Source of the DNA: Streptomyces triculaminicus
GTDB lineage: Bacteria; Actinomycetota; Actinomycetes; Streptomycetales; Streptomycetaceae
Length of the DNA: 64,000 bases
Reading direction: 5' to 3'
Assembly (NCBI RefSeq): GCF_017349075.1
Contig: NZ_JAFMOF010000001.1
Span: 1,736,001-1,800,000 of the forward strand
A model generated the notes under the pieces. It was not told the origin of the DNA and did no database searches. It saw nothing but the letters and a program-made list of their open reading frames with translations. Made by a program: the position numbers and the translations under genes. Shown one piece after another: positions 25,278 to 32,529 of this stretch (its first letter is position 1; each line of letters starts with the position of its first letter).

Positions 25278-26324
25278 TCAGCCCTTCCGTACCCCGTTCA
25301 GGTACCCGGCGAGCGCGGCGACGGCCTCGGGGTTGCGCGGGCTCTCGACGAGGTCGACGTAGTCGAGGACGAAGACGCGCTTGTTCTTGATGGCCGAGAC
25401 GTTCGCCAGAGGAGGGTAGGAGAGCAGGAATTTCTTCTTCTCCTCGGCCGTGACGTCCCCGTAGTTGTTGATCACGATGACCTCGGGATCGCGGTCCACG
25501 ACGGTCTCCCAGCCGACCTGGACCCACGAGTCCTTGAGGTCCTTCATCACGTGGTCGCCGCCGGCCCGGGTGATGATGTCCTGCGGCCCGGCGTACGCGC
25601 CCGAGGTGAAGGGCTTGTCCCGGCCGTCGTCGTACAGGAACACCCGCGGCCGCGGGCCGTCCTCCGGCACCGTCGCCCGCACCTCGGCGACGCGCCGCTG
25701 GAAGCGGGAGACGAGCTCCTCCGCCCGGTCCTCGACGTCGAAGATCTTCCCCAGCGTCCTGAGGTCCGTGTACAGCGCCTCCAGCGGCGGCATCACGCCG
25801 CGCGACGTGCCGCTGCCGCCGTTGTGGCAGGACTCGGTGAGGACGTACGAGCCGACGCCGAGCTTCTTGAGGGCCTCGGGCGTGAAGCCGGTGCCCTCGC
25901 CGAATCCGTAGTTCCAGCCCGCGAAGACGAGGTCCGCCCTCGCGTCCAGGACCAGCTCCTTGTTGATCTCCTTGGTGGACAGCCGCTTCACCTTGTCGTA
26001 GCCGCTCTTCCAGGGCGCGGCGCCCCGGTCGTCGCGGCTGCCGCGGTAGTCCGGCGCCACATAGCCGGCCATGTGGTCCTCGAGGCCGAGCGCGAACATG
26101 ATCTCGGCGATGCCGACGTCATTGGTCACCACGCGCCGCGGTGTCCTGTCGTACGTCGTCTTCACCCCGCAGTTGGAGATCGTCACCGGGTAGTGGCCCG
26201 GGGAGCCCGAAGCCTCGCCCTGTTTGTCGTCGGGAGCGTCCGAAACCTTCGCGCCGCAGCTCGTGAGGGTGACGGCGGCGAGCAGGGCGAGCGCGAGACG
26301 GGGGGTACGGGCGGCGGTACGCAT
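25278..26324 (-). CDS. btuF: Cobalamin ABC transporter substrate-binding lipoprotein
   Basis: This 348-residue lipoprotein (lipobox LTSC, Cys23) has the class III binding-protein fold used for cobalamin and siderophores (RVVTNDVGIAEIMFALGLE at the start of the first lobe). The sequence alone could equally suggest an iron-siderophore or F420-precursor ligand. The cobalamin riboswitch at the head of the operon decides for vitamin B12 or a precursor. It follows the ATPase gene by seven bases. Confidence 0.75.
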   Translation of the reverse strand: MRTAARTPRLALALLAAVTLTSCGAKVSDAPDDKQGEASGSPGHYPVTISNCGVKTTYDRTPRRVVTNDVGIAEIMFALGLEDHMAGYVAPDYRGSRDDRGAAPWKSGYDKVKRLSTKEINKELVLDARADLVFAGWNYGFGEGTGFTPEALKKLGVGSYVLTESCHNGGSGTSRGVMPPLEALYTDLRTLGKIFDVEDRAEELVSRFQRRVAEVRATVPEDGPRPRVFLYDDGRDKPFTSGAYAGPQDIITRAGGDHVMKDLKDSWVQVGWETVVDRDPEVIVINNYGDVTAEEKKKFLLSYPPLANVSAIKNKRVFVLDYVDLVESPRNPEAVAALAGYLNGVRKG

Positions 26325-26331
26325 GGTGTCC

Positions 26332-27099
26332 TTATGGCAGGCGGTCGAAGAGCAGCTGCGGCGCGCCGGAGGCCGGGTGCGGCACGCGGTGCGCCCGTAC
26401 GGAGAAGACCTCGGCGAGCAGCCCAGGCGTCAGCACGTCGTGCGGCGGCCCGGAGGCGACGATGCGGCCGCCCGCGATCACGTACAGGGCGTCGCAGTGG
26501 GTGGCGGCGAGGTTGAGGTCGTGCAGCGCGGCCAGCACCGTCAGGCCCGATGCGCGCACCAGCGACAGGACCTCCAGCTGCTGGGCGATGTCCAGGTGGT
26601 TCGTCGGCTCGTCCAGCACCAGCACCTTCGGCTCCTGGGCCAGGGCGCGGGCGATCAGCACGCGCTGCTTCTCGCCGCCCGAGAGCGTGAGGAAGACCCG
26701 GCCGGCGAGGTGGTCCGCGTCCACCCGCCGCAGCGCCGCCGCGCACCGCTCGCGGTCCGTCGCCGTGACCCGCCCGGCCGCGCTCTGGTGCGGCAGCCGC
26801 CCCATGGCCACCACCTCGTCGACGGTGAAGCCGAACTCGCCCGCCGTCTCTTGCGGCAGCGCCGCCAGCCTGCGCGCCCCCTCCCGGGCGGTCAGGGCGT
26901 GCAGGTCGTCGCCGTCCAGCAGCACCCGCCCGGCGGCGGGCCGCAGCGCGCGGTAGACGCAGCGCAGCAGCGTCGACTTGCCGCTGCCGTTGGGCCCGAC
27001 CAGGCCCACGACCTGCCCGGCGCCGGCCCGGAGGGTGATGTCGTGGACGAGCCGGGCACCGGCGATCTCCACCGACAGGTCCTCGACGTCGACCCGCAT
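26332..27099 (-). CDS. btuD: Cobalamin ABC transporter ATP-binding protein
   Basis: The 255-residue ATPase is of the FepC/BtuD type. It has Walker A GPNGSGKST, signature LSGGEKQRV, Walker B VLVLDEPTNHLD and H-loop ALHDLNLA. The start at 27099 (MRVDVEDLSV) overlaps the permease stop as TGATG, so the two are translationally coupled. It is the middle gene of the three-gene importer. Confidence 0.85.
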   Translation of the reverse strand: MRVDVEDLSVEIAGARLVHDITLRAGAGQVVGLVGPNGSGKSTLLRCVYRALRPAAGRVLLDGDDLHALTAREGARRLAALPQETAGEFGFTVDEVVAMGRLPHQSAAGRVTATDRERCAAALRRVDADHLAGRVFLTLSGGEKQRVLIARALAQEPKVLVLDEPTNHLDIAQQLEVLSLVRASGLTVLAALHDLNLAATHCDALYVIAGGRIVASGPPHDVLTPGLLAEVFSVRAHRVPHPASGAPQLLFDRLP

Positions 27100-28199
27100 C
27101 ACGTACCTCCGAAGCTGTAGCCGCGCCGCCGCATCAGCACCACGAAGCAGGGCACGCCGATGAGCGCGGTGATGACCCCCACGGGCAGCTCCACGGGCGC
27201 CAGCAGCAGCCGGGAGACGACGTCCACCCACAGCAGCAGCACGGCGCCCAGCAGGGGCGCCACGGCCAGCACCCGGCGGTGGTCGGCGCCGACGAGCATG
27301 CGGGTGACGTGCGGGACCATCAGCCCCACGAAGCCGATGGCGCCGCTGACGGCCACCACGGCCCCGGTGACGGCCGCCGTCACGACGAACAGCACCCGGC
27401 GCAGCCGCTCGGCGTCCACGCCCAGCGCGGCCGCCGTCTCGTCGCCCATGGCCAGCGCGTTCAGGCCGCGCGCCGACCACAGCAGGTAGCCCAGCCCGGC
27501 CAGCACGACGGCGGCGGCGATGGGCACGGACGACCAGGTGGCGCCGCCCAGGCTGCCGAGCAGCCACATCATCGCCGAGCGCGCCGCCTCGCCCCGGGAG
27601 GCGCTGAAGACCATGAGCGTGGTGACGGCGGAGAAGCCGTAGTAGAGGGCGCTGCCGGTCAGCACCAGCCGCAGCGGGGTCAGTCCCTGGGCGGTGCGGG
27701 CCGCCGCGTAGACGAGGGCCATGGCGGCGAGCGCGGAGACGAAGGCGGCGCCCGACAGGGCCCAGACGCCGAGCGAGGCGAAGGCCCCGAAGAGCAGCAC
27801 GGCGTTGGCGCCGACGGCGGCGCCGGAGGAGATGCCGAGGGTGAAGGGGTCGGCGAGGGCGTTGCGGACCATCGCCTGCACGCCCACCCCGATCGCGGAC
27901 AGCCCCGCGCCGACGACGGCGGCCAGCAGGGCGCGCGGGAAGCGCAGCTCCCAGACGATCGTGTACGCGGAGACCTCGTCCGGCGCGATGGTCCCGCCGG
28001 TCAGCCCCGCCCGCAGATGGTGCAGCGTCTCAGCCCAGCCGATGCCGGAGGATCCGAGCGCGACGCAGCACAGCAGGGACAGGAGCAGGGCGGCGGTGAG
28101 CCCGGCGATGAGCGGCGGCAGGGGTAACCGCCGGGGCGTCGCGGCGGCGCCGGGCGCCGGTCCCGGCGTCCTGGGGACGGCCGGGGTGTCGGTCGACAC
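27099..28199 (-). CDS. btuC: Cobalamin ABC transporter permease, FecCD family
   Basis: This BtuC/FecCD permease of about 366 residues has some ten hydrophobic helices and the family's FVGLMVPHVTRMLVG segment before the coupling helix. I prefer the GTG at 28199 (MSTDTPAVPR), with AGAGGA eight bases upstream. The GTG at 28223 is an alternative start. It is the first gene after the cobalamin riboswitch, so import is shut off when the vitamin is plentiful. Confidence 0.82.
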   Translation of the reverse strand: MSTDTPAVPRTPGPAPGAAATPRRLPLPPLIAGLTAALLLSLLCCVALGSSGIGWAETLHHLRAGLTGGTIAPDEVSAYTIVWELRFPRALLAAVVGAGLSAIGVGVQAMVRNALADPFTLGISSGAAVGANAVLLFGAFASLGVWALSGAAFVSALAAMALVYAAARTAQGLTPLRLVLTGSALYYGFSAVTTLMVFSASRGEAARSAMMWLLGSLGGATWSSVPIAAAVVLAGLGYLLWSARGLNALAMGDETAAALGVDAERLRRVLFVVTAAVTGAVVAVSGAIGFVGLMVPHVTRMLVGADHRRVLAVAPLLGAVLLLWVDVVSRLLLAPVELPVGVITALIGVPCFVVLMRRRGYSFGGT

Positions 28200-28234
28200 G
28201 GGGAGAGTCCTCTCGCAGTCCACGGCGAGTGCGG

Positions 28235-28345
28235 GCAGGGACGCTCACCGCCGCGGGCGATCGGGCTCGCGGAGGGCCCGGAAGGGCCCTCCGCCTACCG
28301 TTGCGGGTCAGCGCCGGAATTCGACCGGCTTCCCCCGCGGGGCGA
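28235..28345 (-). ncRNA. Cobalamin riboswitch
   Basis: The minus strand has the conserved core GGGGAAGCCGGTC (28337-28325), the complementary CCGGC and then CTGACCCGCAACGGTA (to 28296), as in actinobacterial cobalamin riboswitches. A strong variable hairpin follows (GGAGGGCCC-TTCC-GGGCCCTCC), then the B12-box-like GAGCCCGATCGCCCGC (28269-28254). It lies directly before the transporter. No T-run is obvious, so control is probably at translation. The end points are approximate. Confidence 0.88.
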
Positions 28346-28358
28346 GATGGGGCGGTGC

Positions 28359-28955
28359 CTACGGGTTGTAGGGCGTGCCGTCCTGACGGAAGAAGGACAC
28401 GCCGTCCGGCAGGTCCTCGGGCAGGCTCTCGGCCCACTCCTGCAGGCTCTGCTGCGTGCCGACCTTCTTCAGGTGGGCCGACATGTAGGGGCGCAGCGGC
28501 ACCTCGGGGGTGGCCTTCTCGCCGACCCACATCAGGTCGCCCTTGACGTAGCCGTACAGGCGCTTGCCGCCGGAGTACGGGCCGGAGGCCTCGGTGCGGG
28601 CGACGGCGTCCGTGGCGAGGTCGATCTGCGGCTTCTGGTCGGCCAGCTCGCCGTACCAGACCTCGGCGACACCGGAGTGACGGGTCATGACGACCTCGAC
28701 CTTGCGGTCCTTGTCGATGCGCCAGAAGCCGGCCTCGGTCTCCAGTGGGCGGACCATCTTGCCCTCGCCGTCGAGCACCCACGTGTGGGAGGTGTACTCG
28801 ATGAAGTCACGGCCGTCGTGGGAGAAGGTGACTTCCTGACCGAAGTTGCACTTCTCCTCGCCGGGGAAGTCCGCGACGCCGGCGCCCTCCCACTTGCCGA
28901 GGAGGAAGACCAGGGGCACGAGGTCGGGATGGAGGTCGGACGGAATCTCAATCAT
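28359..28955 (-). CDS. Nitrobindin-like heme-binding (FABP family) protein
   Basis: The 198-residue beta-barrel protein has the nitrobindin signature GKWEGAG near residue 21 and repeated beta strands throughout. Bacterial and plant nitrobindins bind heme and isomerise peroxynitrite. I did not identify the heme-ligating histidine with certainty, so heme binding is inferred from the family. It is upstream of and on the same strand as the cobalamin riboswitch, whose 5' end begins close to its stop codon. Confidence 0.8.
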   Translation of the reverse strand: MIEIPSDLHPDLVPLVFLLGKWEGAGVADFPGEEKCNFGQEVTFSHDGRDFIEYTSHTWVLDGEGKMVRPLETEAGFWRIDKDRKVEVVMTRHSGVAEVWYGELADQKPQIDLATDAVARTEASGPYSGGKRLYGYVKGDLMWVGEKATPEVPLRPYMSAHLKKVGTQQSLQEWAESLPEDLPDGVSFFRQDGTPYNP

Positions 28956-28994
28956 GAGCTCAGGCGATCTGTAGAGGGTGCGGAACGAAACGGG

Positions 28995-29096
28995 TCAGCG
29001 CTGGCCCTGGTACAGCTTCTTCCAGGTCAGACCCGCGAAGGCGACGACGCCGACGGCGACCAGGACCAGCAGGGTGGTGAAGACTGCCTCAAGCAC
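28995..29096 (-). CDS. 33-residue single-span membrane protein
   Basis: A GTG at 29096 preceded by GAGGAG starts a 33-codon frame. It encodes one transmembrane helix (LLVLVAVGVVAFAGL) and a basic cytoplasmic end (TWKKLYQGQR). It is too short for most gene finders. It lies 39 bases upstream of the nitrobindin gene on the same strand and may share its transcript. The function is unknown. Confidence 0.6.
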   Translation of the reverse strand: MLEAVFTTLLVLVAVGVVAFAGLTWKKLYQGQR

Positions 29097-29214
29097 GAGC
29101 GCGCTCCTCGGTCGGAGTGAGGTGATGTGTTTACGGACCGGGTCGAGTCTAGTCGGCCGGGTCACGGGAGGCGCTGTGAGGTTGACCGTGGCCGGGGCAC
29201 CTAGAGTGGCGCGC

Positions 29215-29580
29215 ATGGCCAAGAAGCTCGTAATCAAGGTGACGGCGGGGGCCGACGCTCCCGAGCGGTGCTCGCAGGCGTTCACGGTGGCGGCCGTGGC
29301 GGTGGCCAGCGGGGTGGAGGTGTCGCTGTGGCTGACCGGCGAGTCGTCGTGGTTCGCGCTGCCGGGGAGGGCGGCGGAGTTCGAGCTGCCGCACGCCGCG
29401 CCGCTGCCGGACCTGATCGACGGCATCCGCGCCGGAGGCGGGATGATCACGGTGTGCACGCAGTGCGCGGCGCGTCGTGACATCGAGGAGAAGGACCTGA
29501 TCGAGGGCGCGCGGATCGCCGGTGCGCAGGTCTTCGTCAGCGAGGCCATGGCCGACGGCGTGCAGGCGCTCGTCTACTGA
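29215..29580 (+). CDS. DsrE-family protein
   Basis: The 121-residue DsrE/TusD-like protein has the alpha-beta fold and a conserved cysteine pair in VCTQCAARRDI, the position where sulfur carriers hold persulfide. The start at 29215 (MAKKLVIKV) is preferred. A -10-like TAGAGT ends eight bases before it, so the transcript may be leaderless. The neighbouring sulfurtransferase and DUF1416 genes support a sulfur-transfer role. Confidence 0.8.
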   Translation: MAKKLVIKVTAGADAPERCSQAFTVAAVAVASGVEVSLWLTGESSWFALPGRAAEFELPHAAPLPDLIDGIRAGGGMITVCTQCAARRDIEEKDLIEGARIAGAQVFVSEAMADGVQALVY

Positions 29581-29624
29581 CGGGGCTCGCCCCAGGAAAG
29601 CGCTGATCGCACACGGCCGGGCGG

Positions 29625-29897
29625 CTACTGGTCGTGCGAGCGCGGGCGGCGCTTGCCGTCGAGCTCGTCCCACCACTCGTCCGACTTGGGGTCGCCGGAG
29701 GGATCGTCCCACCAGCGGTCGTCCGGGCCCCGGCGGTTGGCGACGATGGCGGCGACGGGTGGGATGACCATGGCGAAGAGGCACATGCCGACGGCCGCCG
29801 GCACCGACCACAGGCGCACCACGGCCCAGGCCAGGACGAACATGCCGATGCAGGTGCCCATCATGGCGAAGTAGAGGTGCCTGCGCCGCGCGTACAC
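29625..29897 (-). CDS. DUF3099 membrane protein
   Basis: This small protein of about 90 residues has two transmembrane helices followed by a Trp/Asp-rich cytoplasmic tail, fitting DUF3099. I chose the GTG at 29897 (MYARRRHLYF) rather than 29942. The strong terminator of the upstream gene spans 29929-29979 and would otherwise overlap the N terminus. Function unknown. Confidence 0.7.
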   Translation of the reverse strand: MYARRRHLYFAMMGTCIGMFVLAWAVVRLWSVPAAVGMCLFAMVIPPVAAIVANRRGPDDRWWDDPSGDPKSDEWWDELDGKRRPRSHDQ

Positions 29898-29928
29898 ATC
29901 TTCACCGTACGACGCCGGCCGGTGCGAA

Positions 29929-29979
29929 GCGAAGGGCCGCACCCCCCTCAGGCGTCCAACCCGGGGTGCGGCCCTTCGC
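29929..29979. terminator. Terminator after the DUF1416 gene
   Basis: GCGAAGGGCCGCACCCC (29929-29945) and its exact complement (29963-29979) make a perfect 17-base-pair stem with a 17-base loop, 29 bases after the DUF1416 stop. Confidence 0.85.
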
Positions 29980-30007
29980 GGACCTCAGGCGCGCGCGGCG
30001 GCGCGGC

Positions 30008-30298
30008 TCAGACGGCGATGGCGACGTTCGCCAGCGCGCCCTTCTCGGTGAGGACGACCTTGCGGTCGGCCGTGGCGCCCGGCACCAGCGCCCGGACCGT
30101 CCACGTGCCCTCGGCGGCGTAGAACCGGAACTGTCCGGTGGCAGAGGTGGGCACCTCGGCGGTGAACTCGCCGGTCGAGTCCAGCAGCCGCACGTAACCG
30201 GTGACGGGCTCGCCGTCGCGGGTCACCGACCCCTGGATGGTGGTCTCACCGGGCTTGGCGTTCGAGGCGTCCGGGCCGCCGGCCTTTGCTCCACACAT
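30008..30298 (-). CDS. DUF1416 protein linked to sulfurtransferase
   Basis: The 96-residue protein starts MCGAKAGGP and folds as a small carboxypeptidase-regulatory-like beta sandwich. DUF1416 genes are almost always found beside thiosulfate sulfurtransferase genes in actinobacteria, as here, where it follows sseA by 32 bases on the same strand. The N-terminal Cys is conserved in the family and may accept sulfur, though that is inference. Confidence 0.82.
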   Translation of the reverse strand: MCGAKAGGPDASNAKPGETTIQGSVTRDGEPVTGYVRLLDSTGEFTAEVPTSATGQFRFYAAEGTWTVRALVPGATADRKVVLTEKGALANVAIAV

Positions 30299-30330
30299 GT
30301 GCGTGATCCTTAACTGTCGCGGGCGAGGGG

Positions 30331-31173
30331 TCAGTTGGCGCCGAGCTCGATCGGCACGCCGACGAGCGAGCCGTACTCGGTCCAGGAGCCGTCGTAGTTG
30401 CGGACGTTCGGCCGGCCGAGCAGCTCGTGCAGCACGAACCAGGTGTGCGCGGAGCGCTCGCCGATGCGGCAGTAGGCGATGGTGTCCTTGGCGAGGTCCA
30501 CGCCCGCGCCCTCGTAGAGCTCCTTGAGCTCGTCGTCGGACTTGAACGTGCCGTCGTCGTTGGCCGACTTCGACCACGGGATGTTGCGGGCGCTCGGCAC
30601 GTGGCCGGGGCGCTGCGACTGCTCCTGCGGGAGGTGCGCCGGGGCGAGCAGCTTGCCGCTGAACTCGTCGGGGGAGCGGACGTCGACGAGGTTGAGGCTG
30701 CCGATGGCGGCCAGGACGTCGTCGCGGAAGGCGCGGATCGAGGTGTCCTGGGGCTGGGCCCGGTACTCCGTGCGGGGGCGCTTGGGCACCTCGGCGACGA
30801 GGTCGCGGGAGTCGAGCTCCCACTTCTTGCGGCCGCCGTCGAGGAGCCTGACGTCCTGGTGGCCGTAGAGCTTGAAGTACCAGTAGGCGTAGGACGCGAA
30901 CCAGTTGTTGTTGCCGCCGTAGAGGACGACGGTGTCGTCGTTGGCGATGCCCTTGTCGGACAGCAGCTTCTCGAAGCCGGCCTGGTCGACGAAGTCGCGG
31001 CGGACCGGGTCCTGGAGGTCGGACTTCCAGTCGATGCGGATGGCGTTCTTGATGTGGTTCTTGTCGTACGCGGAGGTGTCCTCGTCGACCTCGACGATGA
31101 CGGTCTTGGGGTCTTCGGCGTCGATGCGGGCCTGGACCCAGTCGGCGTCCACCAGGACGTCACTGCGGCTCAT
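30331..31173 (-). CDS. sseA: Thiosulfate sulfurtransferase (rhodanese)
   Basis: This tandem rhodanese of 280 residues has an inactive N-terminal domain and a C-terminal domain whose active loop is CRIGERSA. This is the form seen in the mycobacterial CysA2/CysA3 sulfurtransferases. It moves sulfane sulfur from thiosulfate to an acceptor such as cyanide or protein thiols. The ATG at 31173 follows GGAGGAGAA. A leaderless cysteine-rich leader peptide lies about 185 bases upstream and probably couples expression to cysteine supply. It heads the sseA-DUF1416 operon. Confidence 0.92.
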   Translation of the reverse strand: MSRSDVLVDADWVQARIDAEDPKTVIVEVDEDTSAYDKNHIKNAIRIDWKSDLQDPVRRDFVDQAGFEKLLSDKGIANDDTVVLYGGNNNWFASYAYWYFKLYGHQDVRLLDGGRKKWELDSRDLVAEVPKRPRTEYRAQPQDTSIRAFRDDVLAAIGSLNLVDVRSPDEFSGKLLAPAHLPQEQSQRPGHVPSARNIPWSKSANDDGTFKSDDELKELYEGAGVDLAKDTIAYCRIGERSAHTWFVLHELLGRPNVRNYDGSWTEYGSLVGVPIELGAN

Positions 31174-31357
31174 GCTGTTCTCCTCCGGGGCAGATGGGGG
31201 CGCCCCCACGCCCGGTCAGGGCCATGGGGGAGGATGCGCGCCAGCGTGTGCGGGGTGCGCGGCGGTCGATCGAGCGCGGCGCCGCGCAACGGGTGATGCG
31301 GGTGGTGCGGGGAGGCGGCCGGAGAGGCCGGAAGGAAACCGGAAGAACGGCTTCCTG

Positions 31358-31438
31358 TCAGACACGGCGACACAGCATGGCGGCAACGCGGCACAGGTCG
31401 ACTGCCCGCCGCTTCGTCAGATCCGCCTGTCGCTTCAT
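31358..31438 (-). CDS. Cysteine-containing leader peptide of the sseA operon
   Basis: The frame encodes 26 residues, MKRQADLTKRRAVDL followed by CRVAAMLCRRV. The (V)DLCR...CR pattern is that of the short cysteine-responsive leader peptides found ahead of sulfur genes in actinobacteria. The promoter reads GTGACA (31474-31469), 17 bases, TACGAT (31451-31446), and the ATG begins seven bases further on, so the transcript is leaderless. In mycobacteria comparable leaderless Cys-rich frames attenuate downstream sulfur genes when cysteine is abundant. I did not find a clear terminator in the 184-base interval, only a 14-base palindrome at 31195-31208 just before the sseA binding site. Confidence 0.8.
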   Translation of the reverse strand: MKRQADLTKRRAVDLCRVAAMLCRRV

Positions 31439-31445
31439 AGGGGCG

Positions 31446-31474
31446 ATCGTAGGGAGGGCGGCGGGCCCTGTCAC
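31446..31474 (-). promoter_or_regulatory. Promoter of the sseA leader peptide
   Basis: GTGACA and TACGAT are separated by 17 bases on the minus strand. The start codon of the leader peptide lies seven bases past the -10, so initiation is expected at or next to the A of ATG. Confidence 0.65.
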
Positions 31475-31637
31475 GAGGGCGCCAGATAGTGAGACGTTTA
31501 ATTCCGCATTTTGGGACCGGTCGAACGCCCGAATGGCCCCGCGGACCCCTCCGGGGCCCGCGAGGCCCGGAATCCGGCCCCATGGACTGATGTACGGACG
31601 CGAGCGTCTCGGAACGTGGGACCAGGGGCCGTCCGGC

Positions 31638-32348
31638 TCAGCCGGCCAGGTTGACGTCCGTCCCGGTCAGCGTGACGTCCACGCCGGTCGGCGTGGTGAC
31701 CACCTTGTCGAGCTTGAGGCCCTTGGGCAGGCCCGTGAGCTGCCGGTCGAAGTCGGTCTTCGCGCGGACCGCCTGCTCCACCCCCGGAATGCCCTGCGCC
31801 GGGACCTCGTCGGCCCGCACCCGGATCGTGGTGCCGTTCACCACGGTCACCGTGGAGACCACGCTGCGCGTGACCGGCTGGCCCATCACCGGGACCGTGC
31901 CCGTCACCTTCACCTGGCTGCGGCCGGAGCCGTCCTTGCCGCCGTAGGCGACGCTGACGCCGGGGTCGGCCGTGGCCTTGGTCAGGTCCTCGTAGGAGAT
32001 GTGCGCGGTGCCCGTCGCGCGGCCCGCGATCGCGGAGGTGAAGCTGCTGTCGACGCGGACGTCGTGCAGCTGGGCGTCGAAGCCGCTGACCTTGATCGAG
32101 CGGTCGCCCGCGTTGGCGGTGATGCCGCCGTCGAGCGTGATGTCGACCTCTTCGAGCTCGGAGCCGGCGACCTGGGTCAGGAAGGGGAAGCCCTTGATCG
32201 AGACGCTGGGGGTGCCGGAGAGGCCCTGGCTGCTGCGGATCTTCTCGGCCGCCTGGTTCTCGGCTATGTAGACGGCCGCCCGGTCGGCGGCCACGAACAG
32301 GCCGCCGAGGACTATGGCGACGATCAGAGTTATCCGTAGAGCGCGCAC
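31638..32348 (-). CDS. LmeA-like DUF2993 lipid-binding protein
   Basis: The 236-residue protein has an N-terminal membrane anchor (LRITLIVAIVLGGLFV) and a DUF2993 domain containing the typical SIKGFPFLTQV motif. The mycobacterial relative LmeA acts on lipomannan in the periplasm. In Streptomyces the role is unknown. I take the GTG at 32348 as start. A second DUF2993 gene lies at 43719-44982. The upstream interval has a GTTACGTAAC palindrome and a TGATCA-TTAT-TGATCA repeat. Confidence 0.8.
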   Translation of the reverse strand: MRALRITLIVAIVLGGLFVAADRAAVYIAENQAAEKIRSSQGLSGTPSVSIKGFPFLTQVAGSELEEVDITLDGGITANAGDRSIKVSGFDAQLHDVRVDSSFTSAIAGRATGTAHISYEDLTKATADPGVSVAYGGKDGSGRSQVKVTGTVPVMGQPVTRSVVSTVTVVNGTTIRVRADEVPAQGIPGVEQAVRAKTDFDRQLTGLPKGLKLDKVVTTPTGVDVTLTGTDVNLAG

Positions 32349-32529
32349 GGCTGTCGGTCCCCCCACAAGTAGATCGGCAGGCCGGTCGGCCCGGTTCGGG
32401 TCAGGCCGCCCTGGCCTGCCCCGCGAGCCTAACCGGGCCGATCGGACAAACGCCGGGCCGGTTACGTAACTCCTCTGTAACCGATCCGGCGCGTGTTGAT
32501 CATTATTGATCAGTAGGGGAAGTGGTCCG

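Noticed and set aside
25278..28199. Assigning the ABC transporter to iron-siderophore or F420-precursor uptake
   Set aside because: The protein families alone allow it, but the cobalamin riboswitch directly upstream is specific evidence for vitamin B12.
28229..28546. Open frame on the plus strand over the riboswitch
   Set aside because: The bases match conserved cobalamin riboswitch elements on the minus strand, and the frame has no binding site or motif.
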